Assembly (NCBI RefSeq): GCF_963675165.1
Contig: NC_087382.1
Location: forward strand, 1,116,001 to 1,180,000
Reading direction: 5' to 3'
Origin: Halichondria panicea
Lineage: Eukaryota > Porifera > Demospongiae > Suberitida > Halichondriidae
DNA length: 64,000 bases
Positions within the stretch are counted from its first letter, which is position 1. The number at the start of each line of letters is the position of its first letter. Shown here piece by piece: positions 10,857 through 23,130 of this stretch. The position numbers were made by a program, and so were the translations under genes. The notes beneath the pieces were generated by a model that was not told the DNA's origin, ran no database searches, and saw only the letters and a program-made list of their open reading frames with translations.

Positions 10857-13800
10857 CTGTGTAGACCGCTACAGCTGCTCAAGGATGAATCAAATGCAAG
10901 TAAGAGTTTCTATAGGCTTCTAGTCATGTTTACTTGGATTTTAATTCGTGGATTTGCAAAATAATGCTTCGTTCTCGAGTTATGCCTACTTGGAATGCTA
11001 TTGCAGCCTTTTCAGAAGAGTCCGTAGCAAAACTTGTTCACGAGTGTTACTACTCTACTTAGTAGTTAGCTCTGCATTAGAACGCTAGCTGCAAGAGTGA
11101 GCAGAGAGCTGCATGCAAGGCTCTGCTGACTTGCAGCCATAATTTTAGACTTGAACTTTTGGCATCGATCGTTTTTAACAACAATCATGGTTGATCATTA
11201 CCCACTATTCGGTTGATTGCATCATAGATTGAATAGGGAGAGGGTTGGAAACGGAAGTTACCTCGAATTATATCCGCGCTACGCCGGGGTTTAATCGAGG
11301 CTGTGTATCTAACGTTGGTAAAATCTTGTCTGCTAGATTATACTGCATTTGTACTAAAACTTGCACTTCCAACTGACATTTGAGACCATATGGGACACAG
11401 CACACCGATGAGTTGCACAGTCTCTTAGCTATATTAGAAGCATTCTAGGTACATAAAGATCTCATAGCATGTTTTGTACCTCTAGCTCTCTTCACAAAAG
11501 TCAAAAATGTATTTTTTCTTTTCCAACTGATGCTCACCATTAGGGGGCATGAGAATGACATTTTAGGGGGGCTCTGAATATCTTGTAGTGATCATAATTC
11601 ATGAAATATTGTTTCCCGCGTGTTGAGCAACCGTAACACGGATTGACATCAAAGACTCTCTGGTCCCATGCTGCAAATTCAATGTAAAATGTCACGTGAC
11701 GCTACTTCCGTTTCCAATCCCTCTCCCTATTCAATCTATGATGCAGCCAAGGGCGTATATGCCCTTGATGCAGCAAAATTAAAGATGTTCATCATGATAA
11801 TTATAATCAATGTGTGTATAAAAGCTATAGCTATTAGTAGTTTTATGTTATGTAGCTTTGGCACCTCCACCGAGGCATCAGCACCCGCGGTGCTTTCATT
11901 ATTACAGTAATACACCGCTTCATTTCGTGGAATAAAAACAGGTTTTTCGCAGATTGACCTAGAAATTATATTCCAGTATCGTTGTTTATTTCTGGTACTG
12001 TATACAGTAGGGTATGATCATTTGAACCTCTATCCTTGAAACTAAAATCCGCAAAATTTTTATTATGAGCAATCCGCAAAAATTAGTTCCTCGAAAATAA
12101 AGCGCTAGATCTATAATTATGCAGTTACATAATAATTATTATGCTACTTAACTTCTAACCTATAAAAATGGTATTGCCACTCAACACAAAATTACAATTA
12201 AATTATTTCATTTTTCAAGTGCAAGAATTTTTTTAACCATTATATTTTTACCTGCCGAATGATTTTCGCTAAAATTTCAATCTCTACTACCTCGCCCGAT
12301 TCATGTGCAGATTTATGCATCAAGCTCTCACCTACTGACTTAAATTTTGGCCCCTTCTTTTCCCTATATGGTAACTTAATCTAGCCACACCCAATACCCT
12401 AGTTAAACCCCTCCCCTTTTCCACATAATGGTCGGAAGTGCAGGGGATTCTTGTGTTCTCGGTGATTTCCAAGTATACTCTTGGAACTGCAGGTCGACAC
12501 CTATCAGGACATAATGAGGTAATTGCTACCACATACACCCTCGGCTACTTGCCAAATTACGTCTCGAGGGTGCTGAAACCTTAAAAGTACCAAAACCAAG
12601 ACGTGAACCCCAGTGAAATTCCCCCCTTAAGATTCTCCCCATATATACACGTTTGAGTGAGGGAACGCACCAAAACACGGGCGAAATATTACGCTTTTAA
12701 TTACTCCATGTGTCGATTTTAGAAACTTGTGCGCTCTCTGTGATATTTCTGATGGACGCAGGGCACGCGTTTATGGCAGAATTCCGTGGCCCGGCTATAG
12801 CCAAGCTGAATGTATGCGGTAATTAGGAAGAAGGCGTTTCAGAGAAAGAGCACGATGAACGTAAGATGTCCTTTGGCGAGCTAGTAGCCGAGGGTGCACA
12901 CGCTCCAGGTTTGGTACCAACTTCATCATAATTATGTATTGATCATGTATCTGCAAGACGACACCTATAGGTGTCTTGCAGATCCAGGAGGCTATCAAAA
13001 ACATCAAGGACCCCCTTCACATGCCATTATTTGCAAATGGGAAGTGTTTTACTAGGATATTGGGTGTGGCTGGCCTGGATTAGATTATCAATCGGGAGGT
13101 CAGTGAGGGAAAGCTTGTTGCAGAAATCTGCACGTGAATCGAGGCGAAGTATATAGCAGATATTAGCGAGAATCATTCGGCAGGTAAATGGAAATGAATT
13201 CAACGCTGAGAGTTCAATAAAGGGATTCACAAACAGTCATTCAAATAACTCTTTCTAGTGTCTTTGGCCACATGAGATCCGAGAAGAGGGGTTTAATTGT
13301 TCATCTTAATCTGCCCCAGCGATTCTACCGTATTCTACGTATCGTTTTATCAGTGAAAACCTTTGGAAATGAGCCGAATCAGAAGAAATTTTGACACATT
13401 GCTACCTAAATTTTCCTGGCAAGAATCGTAATGTCATACAATTGCAAGTACCTGTTAATTTTTAGCCACTAGCATGTATGTTTGATGCTCGTAGAAACAC
13501 TGTATTAGCATCACCATGCTCCTGATCTTATACAGTACGTGCTTTGTACAGAACCCATTAAACTCTGCATGTGTGATTTACTTTTTGTATCACAGTGATG
13601 AGTGATGGCGAGATACTTTACCACTTCCCAGTGTCCACCTTTGTAGGCCAGAGAGATTGGAGTGTCACCAGCCTTGTTGACTGTAGCTGCAAACACCAAA
13701 TGAACGAATAACAGTAGTTTAATTTGAGCCGCAATCATGGGTTGTAGGCTCATACTCAATAAACAAGTGCATGCATGGGCTCAGACTAACGAGCTAGTCT

Positions 13801-16800
13801 ATAGGAATGAAAGCTTGAGATCACTATTTCATTTCACCTTTTGGATCGAGGCCCACTGTTTCCACAAGATGCTTGACCCAGCCCAGCCAGCCATAGAATG
13901 CACTCACTGACAGAGTATTCTCACCTTCCCCTGCAGTTAATTGTACTTACATTGTACACTATACAGACATAATTATTATAGAAAAAGTTACTTTCCTTGT
14001 GATAAATCTGGTGTACAACATTGTTTCTCGCAAACAAAAATGTTATACAAACGCTCGTTACTTAACAGGAGCAGTAATTAACTAATTACTGACCTTGCTG
14101 TGTGCACACACTCTCTGCCAACTTGTACTTTCCGATGTTCACTAGAGCTCCCACAACATTCTTCCACTGCACGTCAATATTATTGATTTTGGCTTCGCGG
14201 AGAATTTCAAGTTGCCATTGGTCACATTCCAGCTGACTCAGCTGTTCCAGTGTTGGGTACAAGGACAGAGGATCTACAATGTCATAATAGTTAGTTATAC
14301 AAGGTAACGAGCCACCAAAGAGACCAAGTGTATACCGAAGGGGCCTAGCATACAAATAGTCCCATAAGGCATTGTCATAAACATAATTATACCACACTTA
14401 ATAATTGATCTCATTTGTCAACAGCTGTAGGATACATAGAAAAATACATAGTGATACAGCGCTAGGCTGGGCATACACGATTTCCAAGGTGTTTTTCATT
14501 CATTAGTTCAAGAAAGTAAGGAGCTATGCTTGACGGTACTATATATAAGACTCAACAGCGACGGCAGTGCTCTCCAACAAGATGGCTAAAAGCCTCCGTG
14601 GGTCCATGCAGGGGCGTTTCTAGAACTTGAACCAGCAGTGGCGGAGGTTCTTTGGGTTCAATTGAACCCCCCTTTGATAAAGAAGTGAGTGGGAGGCTCA
14701 AGCAACTAGTTAGCAAGTTATTCCTTTCTTACTAGCTTTCACTTGCACTTCTCACTTACCTTTAGTCCTTGTTAGTCCTGCAAAGCTTTGTCTGTGCAGT
14801 TTCAGTGACTATGAAGGCTAAAAAATCTCCAGTGTAGTGCATGCAGACTACTTATGAAAAGTGATGACCTTTTTTTAAAAAAAATTCGGTGTGTTAATTA
14901 ATGCCATGCTCACTGTTTCGAAGAAGTGACGACCTTTTTAAATTTACAGTCCTTGACCCGCTCAGAGCCCTGGAACCCCCCTTTCAAGAATCCTAAATCC
15001 ACTACTGACCAGGGGGTGCTCAAATTTAAAAAAAAGGTCAGCTGTTTTTTGAGAACCTGTCACGTCAGTGTATAACTTGCCAATGCTGATTATGCATGCT
15101 CAATATATAGGGCGTGGTCATCACGAGCCAATGTACTTTTATTTACGTAAGAGAATTCGAGACTACTGCTCAGTTAGCTAGCTCAGTTAGCTAGCTATAT
15201 AGACCAGTACGGATAGCTAAATTACTCTCATGGTTGTCTGGGAGGCCAGGGGGTGCTCAAGCCGGCCCCCAAAGACCCTCATTAGACATGCCACTGCCAT
15301 GGGCGTGGTTTAGATAGATTTTATAAAGCCCAAAGAAGAGCTTGCAACTGTAGCAAGTGACGTCGAATGCACAACGCTTGGACCAAGGAAAGCTCCGGAG
15401 CATCTGCACATAGGTTGTTGCTTAACTAGCTCTCCGACGGCTGCAAAATCCGGCATAGCTTTGCTCTTTTTGCAGTATGGCTAGGGGTTGCGTGTTTTTG
15501 TATAAACTGTTTATTTGGAACCTGGACAGTGGTTGTCTGCATGGCCTTCTTCTGGGGTGAACATTGCATCGTGCACTGAATCGTTGCTGAATTTTCAATT
15601 ACGTTCCAAACACCTTCAGAGAAATTATAATATGATCGCTAACTGCATGAGACATGTCACTTGTATTGAATGTATGGACTGTGCATGCACGGCACCACAG
15701 GGAAACCATTGATTCTAGAGCTGTATACCAACTATGTAACTCACTAGATACCTATACTGACTACTGCACAACAGCTGCACAACAGCTGATGGCTATAACT
15801 CACCTCTAGGTACAGGCTGGAATCCCTCCACATAGTCAGCCAAGGCACAGTATCCATACTTTCTGGCCCAATCAGCAGCAGTCACTCCATAACTGGTCTT
15901 GATATCTGTATATGGTTGGTTGAACAGGAAGTGATTATGAACTGACAAATAGCAGAAATTAATACCCGCGAAAATATTCACCTTAAGGTAATTTGTTATT
16001 CTTCAAGTCGCCAAGATTAAGCCGCTGTTGTACTAGTATTTCCATAATGAGGATAGCCCTATATAGTACCTACCAGGTCATGAAACATTCTAAAAAGTAT
16101 TTGTAAGTACGTTAAAATAATAGTGGCCACCATAATTTAATATAAGATGCGTATACTTCAGGGGAATGAACACAATGCCTTAATTGCCTTTTCATGGGCA
16201 AATCATTGACATGACACCCATTAAATCTAAGAATGTAGACTGTGAAGCTTTGCTAGCTACAATGGCCGCCACTGCCACACATCTGGACAAAATGACAGAC
16301 ACCTACTGACACAGCTGCACTAACACCCAGGCTCACCTGTGGGACAGTGGTGCTCCAGTAACAGCTTAGCACTGGCCTTCCAGTTGTTGAGACATGCCCA
16401 GTGTAAGGGAGTGTAGCCATCGTCATCTGAAGCTGCTAAAATCGCTCCAAATTTAATGAGTAGTTCTGCACTGCAGAGATGGTTGTGAGCACATGCCGTG
16501 TGTAGTGGAGTGTCTCCACGATGCGCTCTATTGTAGTAGTCACTGTTGGGTGGTGCTCCTCTCTGCAGCAGCTCAAGAACTTTTTGGTTACAGCCATCAT
16601 GACTGGCCTGGTAGAGTTGTCTAGTAAGGTCGTCACTTTATGGGGAGATACAATGATTTCAGTCATTAATTTGGGTGTGCATGTGTGTGATAGAATTTAC
16701 ATCATGAATTAGCCATGAAGTGTCTATTATATTATATAGGCATGCCGACTGATATATATTAATAGCTGCGCGGAATAACCAGTGAGTATAGTGTCATGCA

Positions 16801-16816
16801 CTATAGCTAACCTCAT
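7731..16816 (-). CDS. Ankyrin / Roc-COR GTPase / Death-domain protein (ROCO type), nine exons
   Basis: Gene model on the minus strand: 16816-16812, 16635-16337, 15905-15804, 14273-14094, 13930-13838, 13686-13582, 10686-8420, 8370-8302, 8081-7731; 1156 aa, stop TGA. Every junction has GT/AG ends and matching phase. The first exon (ATG plus two bases) is the least certain. Domains: ankyrin repeats (GDTPLHTAC, GYTPLHWAC; residues about 20-130); a Death-fold-like segment (about 136-195, ALVNIGKYKLAESV); more ankyrin (to about 310, GKTPLDLA); a Roc GTPase with P-loop GDSGVGKST (about 345), DFAGQ (about 401) and GSHAD (about 468); a COR-like region to about 1017; an acidic linker; and a C-terminal Death domain (NCLSIWRG..., about 1045-1150). 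ROCO proteins are GTP-dependent scaffolds; Death domains recruit apoptosis or immune adaptors. No kinase domain is present. Introns hold mobile elements at 10785-11741 and 14609-15296. Confidence 0.8.
10785..11160 (+). repeat. Dispersed repeat with gcctcggtgcgcatgcgc end and short (GT)n
   Basis: Starts at atgcctcggtgcgcatgcgc, then a (GT)n run at 10830-10856, gaccgctacagctgctcaag, and tagttagctctgcattagaa. Related sequence occurs inverted at about 46440-46756 and, in part, at 53270-53370. The complement ccaccgaggcatc at 11867-11879 may be the other end. Lies in an intron of the ROCO gene. Confidence 0.6.
11222..11741. mobile_element. 520-bp MITE with 38-bp TIRs
   Basis: The left end is tcatagattgaatagggaga and the right end is its complement, with TIRs extending through gagggttggaaacggaagt. 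TGCA occurs directly outside both ends (11218-11221, 11742-11745), consistent with a 4-bp TSD. A related terminal motif (gggagagggatgggaaacg) appears inside 38053-39628. Confidence 0.75.
11950..13580. other. ROCO-gene intron without further recognised features
   Basis: Contains a short imperfect palindrome at 12948-12983 (atctgcaagac...cttgcagat). No coding exon fitting the flanking splice phase was seen. Confidence 0.4.
14609..15296. mobile_element. 688-bp element, CAG...CTG termini, 5-bp TSD
   Basis: The left end caggggcgtttcta and the right end (complement cagtggcatgtcta) are imperfect TIRs. The direct repeat ccatg lies at 14604-14608 and 15297-15301. The interior is non-coding and includes decayed copies of similar ends. 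Sits in a ROCO intron. Confidence 0.65.
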
Positions 16817-18245
16817 TTCAGGGAGTTATTTTCTTCCAATGTAACCTCACTAGCTTATCAAGACTTGATACGATTAGTAGCAGCCACAGCTTTAGACAGT
16901 ATTACAACACTCTCAACTTCAGATCTGCAATTCAGTAATACACAATAGAAAGTGTGTGTTGACTCGAGGGGGAGGATTAGTGACATAATTATAATTATGA
17001 TAATGCCATGCAACTATCATAAATGCTAGACTTGCAGTAAACACATTAATACCTCCATGATTATTTTATGTATAGTGAGTTATACATGCGAGCGACAGGT
17101 ATGAAATCACTTATATATTAGTAAAACCAGTAGGTTTTACATAGGATTGGCAGTGGGTTTGCCCGTGTTTAGCAATATTTCAATTATTTTGACTCATGTT
17201 CAAACTGTTCTATCTCTGCAGGGAAAGGCCACATCAAGGAACTGGCTAGACAGATAGTTTATTTAGCCTTTTCTCTCTTTGTATCTCTCATTTCATAATC
17301 CATGAACATTTTAATGAATGAATATTGTCATTTTAAAAATTGCACTATTTTGACATTTCACCGCTCTTTGTCTGACTGACTAAGTAAGTAAGTGAGTAAG
17401 TAAGTAAGTAAGTTTCTTGCCCAGCATTTGCTCCAAGTACAGCCATCTCCAGGACATTCTGCACAGGGTTTCCAAACGACTACAACCTGGATTACAAAGC
17501 GCTTCTTCAGATTTGCGATTGCTTCCACAAGGCAGATGACCTCTCAGTCTCTATTTCTCTTACCTAGACAATTCCGCCATCTTTGATGACTCAGCAATTG
17601 CCTTGTTGCCAATTAATAATAGATAGGCGTGGCTAATAAACCGTGGTGCCTAAATCAGTGTAGCAGTGCTTTTCCGAGCCTGAGCCAGAGGTGTTGCTTT
17701 TCTTCACACTGTTCAGCTCTAGCTCCCTTTCTCTGACAGGCATGCTATATATATGCACTGGCTAGATACCATGCTCTTGAAATGGCTGTCATTAATTTTA
17801 ATACTGATTCGCAAATTCAACATGCATATCAAGCAATATTACTCATTACTATACTATAATTATTAGTCCAGAGATATTCAAGAAGATATCTGATCAGTCC
17901 TGTCTTCTCTTCTTGAACTTCTGTACTGCCTCTTGACGTTTCACTTATGCATGTCATGATACGTAAACTGTACTGAAAAAGAAAGGGAATCCGACTAGAA
18001 AAACATTTGCAATGTGAAAAATTGCTAGGATTGGCCAGGGGAACCACAAAAAAGTGTGGGAACAAGAAATCAGACGAGAGCATAACTCCAATCCGTTACA
18101 ACGTCATGAACATGTACAATACATTAAATAATAGACTGTGTTCCAGATCCATCTATCAACTTCCATCCACCACATCATTCCATGCAGGTCACCAGTACGG
18201 TCCGTGCATGTTATACTACGCATGGATGGACTGTGTGTATGGATG

Positions 18246-21168
18246 CAGTACGTGGCGGATCCAGGGGGGATCCCAGGGTGCATGCCATGGATCCCCCTTT
18301 CAGACTAAGCTATTGTGGCTTTACTACAGCTACCAGCTAGCTATTTATCAGTATATTGTAGCTATTGTAATTTGATTCAATGATTGTACCTATTGTTCTG
18401 ATGCGTCAACTGCCAAAGGAGTGTTCAGGTTAGCCTAGGTTAGCTAGTTGACTGTTCGTGGCAGAGCTAGCTAGCTCCAGTAGGTATCGCCACTGCACAT
18501 CAACTTCCTGTAAAATTAATTACAATGGGCGGAGTTCATAAATTTGCAATGCCAAAGAACGCTTTCGTTGCCCATGTTTGCTGATGTTCTACAGGAGTTT
18601 GGGCCACAGATGAGACTGAGAAGTAATGGTAAGCTAATAAAGGAGTATTATATAATGTATAACTGAAGTCAAAACAAGAAACCAACTATCCTGCGAGTAA
18701 TAATGTGCTATAGTATTAGGCCAACATTTGAAGATTCATTTATCAACTTTGGTTGGCCCTGGTAGCACTTTGAAAGTTGATACATCGCTGAATTTTGTTT
18801 TATGTGTTGTCTAGTATCTTAAGTACAGACTGTATAAGTTTTGAAGCATAATCCCAGGGAAGCTGGAAATGGCCCCAATGTGAATGACATGTAGTATTCA
18901 TTAAACATAGCTGACATACTATACAAACACATCTTCATTATCATTGTCTGGTCCATTCATGATTTCGTTTGTTTCTTCATCTTCCTCACAGTCTGTCTCA
19001 ACATAGTCATCTTCAGAATTAGAATGGCACTGCTCTGATAATACAAGATTGTGTACATCATCCTCTTCAAGTAGGTGATTACTCTGTGTATTTATACAGT
19101 TTACACACTTACAGCCAGGCCCACACCTTCTTTCCTGTTTGAAACATTTGCATCGTTTGTTTGTGCAACCAGTCTTGCACTTGCACCCGGATAATACATA
19201 TTCCACTCTTTCCTTTGACTTTGTCAGGTTTTCTGGAGAATCCCATTGAATCCCCAGTTCTCCATTTTCTCGCTTCCATCCATGTGTAGTGAGAGCTGAA
19301 ATAGGAATTAACAAGGTGAGCACATGCATAAGTATCAGGGTATAATGTGTGTACCTGGAAGGTCCATGTCATTTTGTGTTGCACTGTTCCACATTTGAAG
19401 TACCCATAAGCATCTCTTCCAGTGTAGCGCCAGAGCTTCGGTAGATGGTAAATTATGGCTTTCTGTATCTGCCCTTAGCCAGATAGTCTTTCTGATTATT
19501 TGTAACCATTCTTCATGGTGTTTAAGTGGGTTAACAATACCAATTGATTGGTACAGAGCAATTGGTGTAGGGTGTTCGAATGCCGATGTGTGTTTCTTAA
19601 AATATGCACAACCCACTAGACGTAAGAATGATAATAGTGCTGAGGAGGTCTCAAGAATTCCCATGCTTCCAATGGGTTGTCCGCCTGTTATAAATGATGC
19701 ATACTGGAAAAAAGTTGTCAGAAAAGTAATTTTTCCCACGCCAGAAAAAAATGAGATGTAGTCACAGCCAGTACTAACATAAATAGATTGGATAACTTGA
19801 GGTCTGTGTAAATCAGTAATGCCACTTAGGTCAGGGTCTTTCGAAAGGGCCTCAGCGAATGCCTTAAGATCAATAAATGTTCCACCTTTTTTGTAACTTT
19901 TACTGAGCTGTACAATTATGTGGTTAGTTGGGATTAGGTGAAGCACTGTCAGACCTATGTGGTAAACGTCTATATCTCTTGAAAATACCAATTTGTTTGT
20001 GCCGGCTGAATGTACACAGTGTAACCATACTCTTAAATCCCCCTCATCTGCATCTGTCCACAATGAAGGGCAAGGAAGCTGGTCATCCTCAACTGTAAAA
20101 CATGCTACTTTTTGTTGCAGCACTTCCTCAATCTCTTCAACTGAGGCAAGTTTTGTGGTTTTACAAAGTTTTTCGTTGCAAATATGTATACTACATTTCA
20201 ACGTCTCCTTGACAATTTTTGGTTTCCATCTCGATTGAAAGTTGGGATTATTACTTATGCTACGTTTTATTTGCTTTGAGCAACTGTAACAAATACAAGC
20301 ACTTTTGTCTATAGACACACTTTCCACTTTTAACAGTAATGAATATTCATTCTCACTCAACTTTTGGACGTGCATGTGTATATTTCTTTACTGTTTACAT
20401 ACAGAGACGACAGGGTCCACAAGAACCTTCGTGGAACGCATTGAGTCTGCCCATATACACTGCTGATGATTCTGTATACTGTGACAAATTTGATGTGTGA
20501 TGTATGGCTTTTAAACATCATTATTATTCATTGCTCATTCTTGTGTGTGTTTACAATTGTGTGTACATAGTATTTTTATGTCATCTTTGTACATCGATAT
20601 CTCGGAAAATATACAACATACATGACTGGAAATTTGCTTAAATAATTGGAAATTTCATACTGTTTCTTTTAGTAGTAATAAGTGTGGGTTACCTTGAGGA
20701 AGCTGGAAATGGCCCCAATTGAAATGACACCAAGTCAATCTTGGCTTCAGACCACACTTTTGAAATTTACAGAGAACTAAATTATCTATCTGCGTGCAAT
20801 TTTCTTGTGGTTATTACATGCATGAGCAGCAACTATGATGATGAAATTCATGTTAATAGGTCAGTGTGTGCATAAGATACAGAGCATAGTATTATGACTT
20901 AGTATACTGAAATTAGTAAATTTCCCGTAAATTTTTTTTCTGTCAATTGCAGATAAATTTGTGTACTATTGCAGTACTTCCGGTGCAGTGGCGATACCAC
21001 TGGCTCTACGCAAGTTTATTATGGGACTTCCCCTGGGATTTTACCTAGTCACGTGTGACCGGAAGTGGGCGTAACCCCAAAAATTTCGCGCTATGCGCGA
21101 CTTTCACTACTCACACTGCGCGCTCGTAGTTTGGAACCCCCCTTTCATATTTCCTGGATCCGCCACTG
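18246..21168. mobile_element. 2.9-kb element, CAG...CTG termini, 5-bp TSD, carrying a CXC-domain gene
   Basis: The left end is cagtacgtggcggatccagg; the right end reads cagtggcggatccagg on the other strand. The TSD ggatg lies at 18241-18245 and 21169-21173. It interrupts the left arm of the foldback element; the right arm at about 23550 shows the uninterrupted sequence. A 17-bp motif (ggatggactgtgtgtat) is also duplicated around the insertion, probably an older tandem duplication. About 40 bp (aagctggaaatggccccaat core) is directly repeated at about 18855 and 20700, bracketing the gene. Confidence 0.75.
18919..20375 (-). CDS. Element-borne protein with PIN/FEN1-like region and CXC cysteine motif
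   Basis: Two exons (20375-19355 and 19295-18919) with clean GT/AG ends and matching phase give 465 aa ending in TAG. Exon 1 has a CYSC motif near the N-terminus, DADEGDLRVWLH followed by FSRDIDVY, and GCDYISFFSGVGK. The Asp-rich spacing and GCD...GVGK resemble FEN1/PIN-type nucleases. Exon 2 carries CKCKTGCTNKRCKC...CGPGCKC, a tesmin/TSO1-type CXC DNA-binding motif, and an acidic C-terminal tail. The gene lies inside the 5-bp-TSD element and is the only intact ORF there, so it may be its mobility protein or cargo. I do not recognise a canonical DDE triad. The N-terminus may be incomplete. Confidence 0.65.
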
Positions 21169-22049
21169 GGATGGACTGTGTGTATACCCATGCTCAACAC
21201 TGCATGTATTAGGAACATCAATTCATCACAAATCATCATGATTATGTGCCCGCACATTCCAAAATGTATGTATAATAAATATATAGGGACTGGTCATCAC
21301 TCCACCAGTAAAAATTGCGTGGCATATTGGCTGGGAAAACATGGGAAAACTACCAGTACATGTGATTGATTTTGTAACGAATTGGAGTTATGCTCTCGTC
21401 TGATTTCTTGTTCCCACGCTTTTTTGTGGTTCCCCTGGCCAATCCTAGCAATTTTTCACATTGCAAATGTTTTTCTAGTCGGATATAATTATAGCCACTT
21501 GTCATCTAAGCCATCGAGATAACTCTAACTATAGACGCATTGACAACCCCCATCATAATTGATTATCTGTACTTAATTAAAGCTTAATAAGCTTATAATT
21601 ATTATACCTGATTCTTGTATATCACCAACTCCAATTATAGATCGACACAACATTCAGGCTGACATGTAGCCCTGAAACTCATCCAGGCAGATAGTAACAA
21701 ACAATACTTACATCATCATGTTCAAGTGACACTACCAAACTTGATTACGTCAGTACACACCCAAGAAAAGATGATGTCATAACTATATTTACAACGAGGT
21801 ACCACTTATAAAGCCAGCCACCCAAAGTTATAAGAATGACAACAATGCACACAACTGCAACCCAACACCAGCTATCAAATTTAACATAGAAACTGTTATT
21901 GCCTTTTGACCAATCACGCTTGAGACAGCAGTTTTGCCGGAATAGCGAGGTGGCTGAAGACTATACTTGCGGTTCTGTCTCGAGGATAATGTCATATCTG
22001 TCGGTGTACTACATTGTAGTATACCATATACGTAGAGAGATTTAGAAAC

Positions 22050-22175
22050 TGAATGGCTAGTCAGAATGAAGCAGAGTTGGTGGATGAGCTAACAGAAGAC
22101 AACATTTGCAGTATCTGCACTAACCTATATACTACTCAACAATGCTGACTGACTGTTGTGCATCACTAACCTCAG
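22050..22175 (+). pseudogene. N-terminal fragment of a TRAF-like RING gene
   Basis: Begins MASQNEAELVDELTEDNICS with CSIC of a RING, then hits stops. It resembles the first about 40 codons of the gene at 2202. Embedded in the centre of the foldback element. Confidence 0.6.
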
Positions 22176-22952
22176 GGGCGTAGCTTAATGGTTTCCTAGT
22201 TGCCCAGAAACCCCCTTGCTTGCTGAAAAATGGGTGGGGCTGATCATGTGCTGAAGTTAATATTGACCACAAGTAGATTAATATCATATCCACAGTCTGT
22301 ATTTATTGTGCCTATTAGTTACCTTCTGCAATCCAAGATAAGAGACCAAGATCAGCCCAGTTTGTTCCTCTACTTTGATCAAACAATTAGTTTTTAGGAC
22401 ACAGAGCCAAATAGCCGAAATTTGCACCTGCAAAACGTTTCTGCTATAACTATTACACAGTACAAATCAATTAGAAACTTTCTATAATATAAATGTAAAT
22501 AGGAATCATCAATTGAATCAAATACGACATATTAAGCTCTTTCAACATTATACATCGACATGCATGTCTCTTGTCTTCAGTAACAACTATATTATGATAT
22601 TATCCTATGGATACTGAAGATTATCACGAGTGTGTGCCAGTAACTGCACGAGTGCCTGCAAGGCACGAGTGACAGTTACTAGGCACGGACAAAACAATAA
22701 TTATAAGTGTGTAAACTATGTTTTTCTTGTTCTCTCACTGCTGAAAACGTTTTATTCCAAATAAGAATCACTTCCTAGTGTGCAATAACAAGTGTGCAAT
22801 AATACTTCAGGGTGTGCAATATGGAAAAATATCTGCACAGTCGGTGATGAGTCGCTTCCTGTGCAATTTGAATGTAAAACGCTGATGTCAGCACTTATTA
22901 AAAAGCAATAAATAATTATAATACTTTTTATCCTCATAGCTAATTGGTATAA

Positions 22953-23130
22953 TACAGTGGAACCTGTGTTAAGAACCACCTCCGAATAAATGCCAGCTGC
23001 TATATAACGGCCAGGCACCCAGGTCCCAAATGAACAGTTTGTGTATATACAAAACAACCCTCAACAAATGCCACCTCTGTATAAAGGCCAAAACAATGTT
23101 CCCCAAAGGTGTCCGTTATAGAGGGGTTCC
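22953..23130. repeat. Pogo-like MITE
   Basis: Starts acagtggaacctgtg and ends ccgttatagaggggttcca, a terminal pattern typical of pogo-type miniature elements. The right end is disrupted by tgcatgca. A similar end (tacagtagaacctcgctaat) occurs at about 62902, and inverted at about 33950. Confidence 0.5.

Noticed and set aside
15515-15712. 65-codon plus-strand ORF
   Set aside because: Lies in a ROCO intron, with no motif, splice or composition support.
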